Below the pieces are notes generated by a model, which searched no databases, was not told the DNA's origin, and was given only the letters and a program-made list of their open reading frames with translations. DNA of 64,000 nt from Pyrrhosoma nymphula (Eukaryota; Arthropoda; Insecta; Odonata; Coenagrionidae), in assembly GCA_963573305.1 (NCBI GenBank), contig OY754327.1, positions 141,152,855 to 141,216,854 on the forward strand, written 5' to 3'. Of the stretch, positions 52,929 through 64,000 are shown one piece after another. The position numbers were made by a program, and so were the translations under genes. Every line of letters begins with the position of its first letter. Position 1 is the stretch's first letter.

Positions 52929-54755
52929 CCTAGTAGCACAAAAATATTTTTAAAACATTGAAAAAAAAATTGTGAAAAAATTGAGGAATGTTATGACAAC
53001 ATTGTCAAAACCTTTCAAAAACGTTTTGCTGCACCATCTAACATTTTTCACACAATCTTTTAACAACTTTGTAAAATGTTTTTGAAATATTACATTAAAC
53101 ATTGTTAAAATATTTTTTTAAAGCATTGTTAAAATATTTTTAAAAATGTAAAATATTGTTAAAATATTTTATAAATATTTTTTTGAAGCATTGTTAAAAT
53201 ATTTTTAAAATTTTAAAACATTGTTAAAATATTTTATAAATATTTTATTTATAAATATTTTAACAATTTAAAAAAATATTTTAACAATTTTTAAAAAATA
53301 TTTTATAAATATTTTAACAATTTTTAAAAAATATTTTATAAATATTTTAACAATTAAAAAAAAATATTTTATAAATATTTTAACAATTTAAAAAAAATAT
53401 TTTATAAATATTTTAACAATTAAAAAAAAATATTTTATAAATATTTTAACAATGTTTCTATGTTTAACAACAATGTAACAATGTTTAGCAACAGTAGCCT
53501 TAATTTTAAACTCACATTCTAGATCGTTACTGCTCATAATATTTACGGATTGTCAACCTCGCAATTACCTACGTCATATCCTACTCATATCTGATGTAAA
53601 CGATCCGAGAAAGTTGTATATATACGGCCATTCCCGTACGTAAATGTGTTCGCGAGAACTAACTTTTAAATATCAATGCCGTGATAGTTTGAGGAAACGT
53701 ACCATTCAATCACGATAACAGTTTTCTGTTATTAATTAATTGAAACCTATGTTGCACCATTAAATGAATATAAAGTCAATATTAATTAGAATAAACAATA
53801 TTTTTTCCAATTGCCACACGTTTTTTACAATTCAATGAAGACGTAACTTACTTGCGGAAATTTTACCAACGTGAATATGCATGTATAATCAACGTTACGA
53901 ATGTGAAAATGAGAAAACTGATGAATGTACCAATAAAATCATAACTGTAATTTAGTGTACAGCGGAAATTAATTACAAAAAGCTATCAATGATAAGTGTT
54001 TACTGGCAGAACCCAAGTCTCTCCGATTTGTTTCAAAGCTTCCCATTTATGCCTAATTTTCGGTCGAAGAATGAACCACAGGCTAAACATATTACTACGT
54101 ATCAAGAATATATTTCATGAAATATATTCATATAATATATATATTCATATAATTATAAGAGTTTTTAAAAATTATTTCAACAATTTCTAAATAATTCTTA
54201 ATTTGTTTAAAATTATTTTTTTAAATATTTTAAAATCATTTTAAAAATATTTTTTAAAAATATGGGGATATGTTTGAGTTCCTATTGTCAAATTACTATA
54301 GGAATAGGGCATTTTCACTAGGGAGGTACTAATAAAAATACTATAATAGTGACTTATCAATAGCGGTACTGTTTGTACTAATAAAATGTATTACCTACAG
54401 TAATAATTATTATTGTACTTATTTTGGGGGAGTATAATAAAATACTATAACAAATTAACAAATACATAAACGTAAAAAGCTAGTGATTAGAATGAAAAAT
54501 AAGTTTAAATAGAAGGCATAACATTATTAACGTAAATTAACGAGTAGTTTTTTATATTTTATGCGATGATATATACAGTTGTTTTGGCCTGTATTAACTA
54601 CAATTCGACATTTTTTTGCAATATTTAATTTAATTTAATAATTGCATAATTTAAAATATGTTTAAAACATTGCCAAAATATTAAGTTTAAAAAGTTTTTT
54701 GTAATTTTGAAAAATATTTTTAAAAGATTGCTAATATATTTTTGTGCTACTAGGG
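52928..54755. mobile_element. AT-rich terminal-inverted-repeat element (1.8 kb)
   Basis: Both ends, read inward, are CCCTAGTAGCACAAAAATAT, identical over 20 bases. The interior is very AT-rich and contains the tandem array at 53100-53460. The flanks share TGCATGT in direct orientation but at slightly different distances, so the target duplication is uncertain. No transposase frame was seen; 53520-54230 holds nothing I recognise. Confidence 0.65.
53100..53460. repeat. Tandem array, ATTTTATAAATATTTTAACA units
   Basis: About ten units of roughly 35-40 bases built from TATTTTATAAATATTTTAAC and A/T runs. The unit inverts near 53250 (TTGTTAAAATATTTT to the left, AAATATTTTAACAATT to the right), so the array is itself foldback-like. 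Confidence 0.75.
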
Positions 54756-55154
54756 TTGCATGTCGTTTCCTATAACTATTATTCACATTCAAATAGCAAT
54801 GGCCTAAAGTTGAACAATCCCTCGAAATATGTCCACTTATAATTAGGTATTATCTCTGAAAACTCTCGGATTCAATATGTTGAGGTATGGCAAGGTGCTC
54901 ACTTATGGAATAATAGCCTATTCCTTTAGATAAAGCAATTAATTGGACGTACACCAACGTAATTTTTTGCCTCCTTTTAGTACCTAAAGTTTGCATTCGT
55001 TATCTATTATAGTGGAGGAAGATTTTTATGGCCAATTTTTTATTTGTGCCGTTAACAATTATTTAATTGCGGTATTAGAAGTTTTATTCATACCTATGAT
55101 AGCAGGTATGGGCGCCCATGCAATATTTTCCAGGGGGGTGCCAAGACATAGGTT

Positions 55155-57768
55155 CAGTAGCGGATCCACGGGGGGAATGGGGGAAATCCCCCCCCCCCCT
55201 TCCCCATCCTTCCTCCCCCTCCCCACAAGAGGTCAGACGCAAAATAAAAAGCAGGAATATAGTAAAGTAAAAAAAATAAAATTTGATAGTATAATTAGTT
55301 GTGCCAACAGCCTAATAGTGATGATATGCAAGAAAAAAACATTTGTTTCTAACGAACGAACTGTTTTTCGGTAACAAGTTGTTTTGGGAATTTCGAGTTG
55401 AGCAGCGGAAGACGAGTATTCAACGGAGAGGAGATGAGTCGCAGTTGAGGCTTCGTCTATCCCCTTTTTGTCTTATCTATGCCTCTTGCAAAGCTGCTTC
55501 CCCCATCGCCTAAAAAGTAAGGGATATCTGGCGTGTGTAAGTCACTTTGTTTCTAACAGCCTCTCCTGACCCCTTAAAAAGTAAGGGATCATTTCCTTAG
55601 TAGTTGGCGCGGGTTAACACACAGCATTTATCATGTTTGTTGGTTGATGGCTGACTATCCTTTTGGGCTCTAACGCAATCTTATTCGCTCTTTGTCGCGT
55701 GTTGCTGCAATCGTGTTCCTTGAATATGCGTCACATTGTTTTGTCCCGTTGACGTCTCCTTCGGCACCTCGTCTTGGGCAACCACTTAAACGTGTCTTTT
55801 TGTTTTGCTGGATTTTACCAGATTAACTCTTTCAATTAACAATACGATCAAGGCCCAGGCAGAGCATAGTGATTTATTATGCTGCATTTGATACTTCTCC
55901 TCACAGCTTTCGCATTCTGCTATATTCACAGATCTCTGTATGGCAGTGACTTATTTGACAGAATTACAGTACGTGTATCAAGTATGGTAAATGTAAGTAA
56001 TGGTAACTCTATGGTAATTATACTTATTTTAAATAGGTATTACTAATTGCACAACTACATCATAACAATATATGATATCTGTCTTCTGTTATTTTTACTC
56101 TTTCTAATATCCCATATAGATCCTAAAACTCGTGAATGTGTAAGCCTGTAATCCTAAAATAATTCATAGCAAAACACAACTATATGTATAATACAAAAGA
56201 AACTCCAATGGCGTGAAAATCCGACGCATGTGTATCTTTTTCATTCTCAGTTATCGCCATAGAGATTCCCGTGAAAAAAATCCATAAGCTAAGGTTCCTA
56301 GAATTTGTATCACTCGCTGTCATTAGAGAAACTACCGATTACTAAATCCCACTAAGACGCAATCTATTGTTCAGGTAGTAAAAATATATCAACTAATGCT
56401 GACTGTAACATGCTCCTTAAAATTTTCGAAAACCAAGTCAACCTCTTCAAATATTCAGTTTTGATCCTTGGCTTGACTTTAACATGTAACTTCCCGTGGA
56501 ATACGCATGTTGACGAGATATCAACTAGAATCAATAAAATTATTCATTGTTTGAAATATTGAAAAGAATTTCGTCCTTGTGCCATCCAAATGCTCCCGAT
56601 TTTTATTGTTATAAAGTTACTTTAATTAAAAATAGACTTGATTTAATGTTTTAAATGTATTTTTGAACTTCTGAAATTGGATTACGTTTCGTCATATTCA
56701 CGATAAGTACATCAGTTCTTTCCTACGGAGCGTAGGGAATTATTTCTCGGTGGTTTCTTAATTTCCCTTTTGGGTAAATACATGTCAAAGTGACCAAAAA
56801 AGACCGATATTACCCTTATCCTCTTCGATTTCAAACTATTTCGCTTTACCACTATGTTGGTTATGCTTAATTGGTATGCAAAATATGCATCCGTTGCCTT
56901 AGTTACGGGAGTATGAAAATCTTAGCTAGTAAATTTATGTTTGAGCTGCCCTCGATATCTCCGGACGTATGATACTTACGGCACAGCAAAAATGCTCTTT
57001 TGAAATAAAAAGCAACGGCACATAATATTGTAATGTCATTACTTTTCAATTTAGAGCATCATTATTTTTTTGGAGAACTTAAAAACGTGTGAAAAATATA
57101 GGGTGAAATAACTTTTTTTGGATTTTAGCAGTACAACATGATTTTAAAGAACATTCCTATACTTTAACTACATCATAAAACGGAATTAACTTTTACATAA
57201 ATGGTGTAAAATCTCACCTATTTCATCTTAATTTACTTTGGCCACTATTGAATCGATAGTCGTGAACCCAGTGTGTTAATCTTTCCACATTTTCCGAGGT
57301 CTGGTGTAAAAGTATTGTAGCTCGTAACAATTCTATTTCCAGTTACAATTCAATGAAAATGGGATGCAGGCAAAGATGGTTATCTTTGAGTAGTGACCCT
57401 AGTAAATGACTTGAGCACAATTGAGTGACGGGTATGAGAGAATGAAGAAAGACGTACGGAGACAGATAATTCGTTGAATGTTACTTCCTTTCCATTCTGG
57501 CGTTCCCTGTACCATATACAGGCATCACCTGATCGTGGGTAGAATTGGTGGAGAGGAGTTAACAAACCCATAGTTAATGATGTTAAATAAATCACCAATT
57601 GGCGTAGTAAAAATATTCAGGCAGAGTTATGAGAATATATAAGATGCATGACATAAGAATCACATAAGCACGCAGGATCAAGAACGACCGTTCACGCACA
57701 GACCCATACCCTCATACAAATTTTCCAAATTCCCCTCCCACCAAGATTGCTCCCTGGATCCGCCCCTG
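55155..57768. mobile_element. hAT element (GCGGATCC-type ends)
   Basis: Ends CAGTAGCGGATCCACGGG (55155) and, reversed from 57768, CAGGGGCGGATCCAGGGA, flanked by CATAGGTT and GATAGGTT, an 8-bp duplication with one mismatch. The 2.6-kb interior contains no transposase I recognise, so it is a nonautonomous or strongly decayed copy. Confidence 0.75.
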
Positions 57769-60700
57769 GATAGGTTTAAGAAGTGGGTAGAAGCCCTCTA
57801 TTAGGATAATAGAGGGCCTCTAGAAGTGGGTGGTCCGATGAGCCCTCTCCCGGAAAGTTTAGTAAATTTGAGGTCTCAGGAGTACATTTTTGGAACATCT
57901 TAGGTGAATGACAATTTTCTAAATTTTTTACTAAAATATTAATTTAATCCTGCTATAACAATAAATAAATTAAATTGATTTAAACTGTAATCAATTTTTT
58001 TGTGAAGGTGTATTTAAAAAAAATGAAAGTTTGCAGTGTAAAATATAATTTATTTGCATTTTTAGAAAATCGTCCTCCAAAAAAAAAACTTATGAATTAA
58101 TAAATTTGATTGCTTCAGGTTTGACTTCTTGGAAGTGATAGATATCTATTTTTAATAAAAAACTTAGTACTTTTCCTCACTTGTGGAAAATAAAGTGTGG
58201 AAAAGTACTTAGTTTTTTATTGAAAATGGTTATAAATTAATACGTACACATATTCATTAAATTTTGGTAATATAGAATTACAATGGGAGAGGATTGTTTC
58301 TCAAACTTGTGTCTTCTTAGTGTTCGCAGAAATAAGAGTAAAATCTCCTCTTTTCAAGGGAATGCAATTGACATATTTGGGAAGAAGAAAATAAATTTAC
58401 AAATTGCTTTCTCTGAAAAATACTAGCACCTCAACTAATAAGCTCTGTAGTCAAGTCTTCACCCGGCGAAGTGTGCTAAACCGCCAAACTCTTGACCGGC
58501 GCGTGTACGACCATTGTTACTATTGATACTTTGTTAATCAGCCGTGGCGAGTGGAGGGACTGGTGGGTCGCAGGACTTTGTAACGTGTACTTACCTTGTC
58601 GGTTGCAGCCAGAAGGCGGGGATGCATAAATTCGGTGATTTGAAAGCTAGAACGTCTTCAGCGAATTTAGCATGCAATAAAAATGTTTTGCATTCTTGAT
58701 GTCGTATAGGACCATGAGTAACAATAAGACGCTAGACCCAAAGGCTAAAATGTAAAAATACGCAAATGTGAAGGTGGTATTTTCGTCTGTACGAAAATAA
58801 TGTTAATGTGTCATTTTTTTACTATGACCACAGAAATTATAATTCTTCGAGATTACACCTTCCTTCTCGTAATTGCGCGGGTAGCTAATAACGTAGGTGT
58901 ATTTTTGTCCCCAAGACCCGTGTTAGGACAGAATTTTATTGCATGTAGTTGGAAATGGAACTTCAACTAGGGCCTATATGTCAAGTAACTTGGAAGAGTG
59001 TCTTGAAAAATATAAAGTGAGTAATTTAGCATTATAGATAAATATTTAGGTAAGAATGTGCTTACCTGAACCAAATGCTAAGATTCAGATGCATTCAAGT
59101 CCAAGGAATTGAATTGAAAAACCTGCTTACCAAGCACTAGATCACAAGTCACAGGATATTTACACTGCACAGTAAATTATTTACAATTATTCAAAATACA
59201 AGAACACTAATCCAGAATTCAGCGTCAAGATGTCGGAACAACTAAACAAACTTTCGAATGATTCTGTAACGAAAACAAAACTATCTTTTATGAGTATCAT
59301 ACTGCACTGCCGGCAACTGCACCTGTCAGCTGTCGTATTCGTGGAAATACATTACGGGGTGAGGTGATGGGTGGCTGAGTCAGCTGAGTGGCTCGTAGTT
59401 TGATGACCTCTTCAGGGGCGATTTTTTAATTAGAACTTGAAAGCTTAATTTTCGTCTTTAACAATAGGGGATGAACGTAATATATTTTTTATAGCGTTCT
59501 AGCCTACGTTTCCACTCTGGAGGGCCTCCTACCTCATGAAAAGTGATTAAAAGTCGTAGGTGATAGAGGAATCTCCAAAAGACTTTTTATAATGTTCCTT
59601 TTAAGAAATACCCGGATAACCCTTTGACCCATGGAGTCCAGATTGGCGAGATTTTAATGCATTTATTAAATGTTGAATTTCTGGATTCTAATTATTGATG
59701 TAAGGACATGGAGGATGAGGAGAAGACAGGATGATGTATTATTTGGCATTTTTGAAAAGTCAATGGATTTAAAAAATATATCTTGTAAGATTATTAAGTT
59801 TGGTAATTTCTGTCCTACACCATCTACTAAGAACGCAAAAGTTTACACTATTCATTTTCGAAACTGAGGTAGCTTGTGAAGATTGTGTCGTCATTTTATG
59901 CTGCAAAATATCTTTCGTTTTTCTACAAGTATTTTCAATCCTTGAATTTTATCACCATGTTGTGTGCACATATTTTTGGTGTGAGTAATATGAAAAATAG
60001 ACATCACAAGGTTAGCTACAACCAAAGATTTTTTTTAGAATGAATTGATTGCTCAAACTCGGGTGGTAGATATGCCTTAGTATTTAGATGCTCTAATCTG
60101 TGTCTGGATTTGATTAAGGTTCATACCTGGGGGTATGCATCATGGTTATTTTGGGGTCTCTGAAAATGTTGGGCAATCGGTGGCGCAAATGAAAGATGTA
60201 CCGTTTTTTCTATACTGATTTTACTTGTATATTTATGTGTAGTATTGATCCAAAAATATGTGAAATCAATGGAAGTAATTAGCTGAAAAACATTAAAATT
60301 AACAGACTCAACGGCATAATACTTACAATTAGATGAAAGGGTGAATTCGCTATCTCCTCCTTGTAACTAAACTATCCTGTTTTGTTTGTAGACACGTAAA
60401 TTTACTATTAATATTTATGGTTGTAACAAAACTGAATTTTGTTTCTCTGGATGAACTATAAGCCAAGTTATAAAGTATTTTTATCGGCTTCGGGAGATAA
60501 AATTAAGCATATTTTGAAAATCATAATTGTTATGAAGAGTATTATTTTTATTTCTTGTACCTCTGTATGTAGGTATTTTAAAATTTATGGCTTGTGGAAG
60601 CGCTTTTACTCTTTCCTCGCTGAATTTCCCACAGCAATTCCCATAACTGTGAATAGTTTCTCTAGTATCTCAAAGCCAAGGGATTGCCATTTGCCATTTG

Positions 60701-60940
60701 ATTTATTCCTCACCACGTCGCGGTGGTGTTATCCATATCGCAAGATAGCGTGGGTTTGTCACTTAAGGTTGTAATATTCGAAATTGGGTGCTTGTAACGA
60801 TCCAATGATGTGTGGAAAGACAATATAAATGATTGCTCGTTTTTTTCGTTAATTTACTAGACAAAATGAGTTAAGGAAAACAATCTAAAGAGAGACCTAT
60901 ACGGTCTTGCCCAATGTGAGGATGTTCGGCGGCCTCGTAA
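57769..60940. other. No gene identified
   Basis: I see no coding region with family similarity and no clear terminal repeats. A short inverted pair TTTTTAATAAAAAACTTAGT / ACTTAGTTTTTTATTGAAAA stands at about 58150-58225. A strong splice-donor-like CAAG/GTAAGTAC occurs on the minus strand at 58595, discussed as a finding. Confidence 0.4.
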
Positions 60941-60948
60941 AGAGGGAG

Positions 60949-61432
60949 CAGCGTCGTAGCTAGGGTCATGAGCGCCCCTGGCAAGATTTGAATTTTGCGC
61001 CCCCCAAGACATTTTTTAGGAAGAGAAACACCACAGTAACTTTGAAAAGGTAATTTAAGGTATGCATACATTTAAGTATAAAATTAGTTCTTACTATAAT
61101 GTAGGAAGGGAAACAATACAATACGAGTTTGTTCATTTAGGCATAATAAAATCTCTTAAAAGTTTAATATTCTGGCACGCCGCCCGGCCGCGTTGGTCGG
61201 CGTGTGCCGATTAGTGGAAGAACAGCCAATGATTTCGTGTGTTAAGTTAGGGGCGCATATCGTAATCAAGTGCAATTTAAAAAAATTGTGAGTTAGCATT
61301 ATGTTTTAATTTTGTTTGCCTGTGCCCCAGTGCGCTGCAGTGGCCCGCAGGCTGTGGGTCTGCAAAGTGCGCCCCCCTGAGGGTTGCGCCCCTGGCAGCC
61401 GCCCGCCTGGCCAACCCCTAGCTACGACGCTG
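60949..61432. mobile_element. hAT MITE (CAGCGTCGTAGCTAG ends)
   Basis: A 484-bp element with ends CAGCGTCGTAGCTAGGGT and, reversed, CAGCGTCGTAGCTAGGGG, flanked by a perfect 8-bp duplication AGAGGGAG (60941-60948 and 61433-61440). Non-coding. Confidence 0.9.
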
Positions 61433-62152
61433 AGAGGGAGTAAATGGAATTGCTTCCAATTGTACAATGTAGAGATGCGCTATCGCCACAGGAAACCACT
61501 GGTTCAACCAATAGAAGGTTGCGCGGGTGAGAATTAAAGTCAAGGAAAGGCAAAAGGGCATGTGACATGCATAGCAGTTTTAGTCGCATTGAAATATTTT
61601 GCGATCGTTAAGGAATAATTTCTGGATTTCGAAAGAATTTACGAATGTTTTTTCCGCTTTCTTATTTACCCCTGCACGAATGGAGTAAGCATAGGTATTG
61701 CAGGAACTGTGGTTGGGACATTTTAATGTTTCAATGGAAGTATTTCTGGGTGAGCTGCTCTCGAACTTTGACGAAAAAGGGGAAATTAGTATTCCATGGT
61801 ATAATACCTCTTCACCTATACCACAGTGTTTAGACTGTGCCTATACTACATCCTCAGCCTTTTTATTACTCGCGAGAGTATAAATCGAAATATGACTATC
61901 AAAGAAAAATAATTTTTCTCTGGTACGCGAGAAAACTTTTTTTATGTCGTTCGTGTCGTGGAAATTCTGAGACAAACTCAGGAGTCGAAGTGCTCTGGCG
62001 CTCAGGTTATTAGTATTTAAAACTTTTGGTAATTGTTCACGCTTCAGGTTAGGTACTGAAGACGAGGCTAATTCGATGTGAATGGACGTGAGATCGCTGA
62101 AGCCTGATGGTGATACCAGTGGTGATACCACCGAAGTAACGAGTTCGTAGAA

Positions 62153-62302
62153 ATGCCCAGTTCAAAAAAGCCCGCGCGTAGCTCGCTGGAGGTTTACTGG
62201 TTGTTTACCGGTCCGGTCGAGGGCAATAACCACGAGAGCGCGGATGAGAGCCCTGTGATTCCATTTCACCCCAGCCGCTTCCAGTTCCCCCTCCCGCCGC
62301 AG
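62153..62302 (+). CDS. Candidate first coding exon of an unknown gene
   Basis: An ATG opens a 50-codon frame (MPSSKKPARSSLEVYWLFTG...FQFPLPPQ) that ends exactly at CCGCAG/GTAAGG, a strong donor. The stretch is CpG-rich compared with its surroundings, as promoter-proximal exons often are. No homologue is recognised and no second exon is identified within the window. It may be chance. Confidence 0.2.
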
Positions 62303-62824
62303 GTAAGGTATGCGTCGGCATGGCAACGTGACGTCAAAGTGTCAACGAATAATAAAAAGTCAGTTTATGCTCGAGGCAAATTGAAACGTTCTTGTTTAGC
62401 CGGTCCCATACCCAGGAACCATCCTATCTGTATCATCACCGCTGGCATTTTAAGAAAGTGTCGCGCTCCGAGATATAGCTCCAGCAAGATGAGGAATGCG
62501 GATAAACCTTTACGTAATGCCGTGAAAGATTTTTCGTTGGAATTCTTTGTATGAATCCAACCGTAAGAAACAACCGCTTACACATCGCCCGTGTGATGCC
62601 CGCAAAAAGTGCCGGAATCACGAAATCGGTGGGGCTGGAATTCGATCTCCCTGAGCGTTATTTTCTTTCGCACTCGTCCAAACAACTCCGGGCATTTTAT
62701 ATGTGACCTTCCGAGGAATTTTGCCCCGTCTTGCCCTTGGCGCATTCGGTTCGCTTCCCAAAAAAATACAGCGGAGCTCATTCTATGAATAAACGATACA
62801 ATTCCTGTTTAAATATCGTGGAAC

Positions 62825-62866
62825 ATTTATTTATTTATTTATTTATGTATTTATTTATTTATTTAC

Positions 62867-62945
<79 letters not shown>

Positions 62946-62946
62946 T
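62825..62946 (+). repeat. (ATTT)n microsatellite
   Basis: About 120 bases of near-perfect TTTA tetranucleotide with two interruptions (TATG, TTAC near 62846-62866). Confidence 0.97.
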
Positions 62947-62949
62947 CAA

Positions 62950-64000
62950 AAACTCCAAAAACAGCAACTAAGGCCTTGGGTTCAATAAACAGAATAAATA
63001 AAAAACAACAATAGTAGTAGAAACTTTGTTGAAACGTTTTTTTTAGTTTCGCTTTTTCGGTGAGATGTAAACTCATGACGTAGTCCAAATGAGAGTCCGA
63101 AATTCGGAGATACAGAATAACCCCCCTGGTGCTCGAATGACATTGAGCAGGATGAGTCGCGTTTCGTTTCGGGTTTCCTTAATTCCTCGTCGCCATCCCT
63201 TGGTAAGGAGCTGAGGCTAAACGAAAATAAGGTTTTGGGCCAGGCTGGGAAAAGGCCTTGGGTCTTAAATCATCCCTCAATCCTTGCCTGAGGGGGCGCA
63301 CAGAAATGCTTTCATTCACCAGTGCTCTACTCTCATCGTCAGCGGCTACTGTATCTTAAGTGATCTATGATTACAGATTTTCTGAAGTGTTAAATGCGTT
63401 ATAGCGTTTATCTGCTTACCGGAGAAAATTCTGTCGATTAAAATGGTCCCATTGCCTTTAAAATACTAAGCCTCTTTGTAGTCTTTTATTTAATGCATTC
63501 TATTGGCAATGTATGATTTATGCTCGAAATGTTTACGCACGCGATATGCCGACAATATTGATGGTTTTCAAAATTTAGCTGCTTATTAACTTGATAAATA
63601 ATTGTATCAATTCTTCAAATGCCTTGAAATATATTTTGAGCCTTGGAATTTATGTTGCTCCTTTCAATCTCACTCAGTCCTTCGCTTGTCAATGTATTAG
63701 TAATTCAGAAGGAAATTATGCATGGTGATCTGAAAAGAAAGATCATTTTTGCCTAAATTTATGTCACCATTTCTTATTTCCTCGCTGCATTGGAAGACAT
63801 TGGTTGCATCCTGTAATAAACTACACATTTTTGTGTTCAATGAAATTCGTTAGTCACCCCAATCATCCAAATCCGTCTGTTGCACTCCCACTTTAAAAAA
63901 ATCCGTGCGCACCCCATCTCAAATTCGAACAGGAGTTGAGGTTACGGCCGTCTGATGCCTAACGTTACATTTTCCTCCCTCCCGTTTCACAGTTTTGATC
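62950..64000. other. No gene identified
   Basis: No convincing coding region, RNA gene or transposon end was recognised in the last kilobase. Confidence 0.4.

Noticed and set aside
55091..55240. Possible G-quadruplex or promoter at a long G/C run
   Set aside because: The C run is the terminal part of a hAT element and similar runs occur in other hAT ends here.
62731..62988. Open frame of repeated Tyr-Leu-Phe-Ile residues
   Set aside because: Translation of the (ATTT)n microsatellite.

Overview
The window looks like nuclear DNA of an arthropod, most likely an insect. The one clear host gene is interrupted by 16 GT-AG introns and its product resembles Drosophila MLE closely. The remaining sequence is AT-rich and full of cut-and-paste transposons (piggyBac, Tigger/pogo, hAT, Tc1/mariner-like), solo-LTR-like units, tRNA-derived repeats and palindromes. 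I found no operons, CRISPR arrays or rRNA. The exact species cannot be told from the sequence.

Host gene: a maleless (mle)/DHX9-type ATP-dependent RNA helicase lies on the + strand from 11134 to the stop codon at 48347. Seventeen exons (966 codons plus stop) are present, all in phase and with canonical splice sites. They carry the PWSPPQ-NWNPW segment, every SF2 DExH helicase motif, the HA2/OB region and a Gly/Arg-rich tail. The 5' exons, expected to encode the two dsRNA-binding domains, are not visible and presumably lie upstream of base 1. A poly(A) signal sits at 48493.

Layout: 1-690, decayed piggyBac transposase. 2450-10836, upstream of the first visible exon, a Tigger-type element filled with other repeats: a solo-LTR-like unit, a long palindrome with tRNA-like arms and a Cys-rich reading frame, and a pogo element that has lost its DDE domain and itself holds a hAT-like element. 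11134-48347, the mle gene; its long introns are mostly transposon. Intron 2 holds an LTR-like unit, two Tiggers and a hAT. Intron 5 is almost wholly an 11.2-kb Tigger broken by a piggyBac, which in turn holds two inverted pogo-like elements around a solo-LTR-like unit. Intron 7 is a hAT element broken by a nearly intact piggyBac. 50600-64000, intergenic: a Tc1/mariner-like remnant, an AT-rich terminal-inverted-repeat element, two hAT elements with 8-bp duplications, an (ATTT)n microsatellite and one weak candidate first exon.

The best-supported discoveries are structural: nested insertions whose target duplications (TTAA, TA, 8 bp) are still readable, one insertion whose removal restores a transposase reading frame, and an unfamiliar 2.6-kb palindromic element combining tRNA-like arms with a Cys-rich protein.
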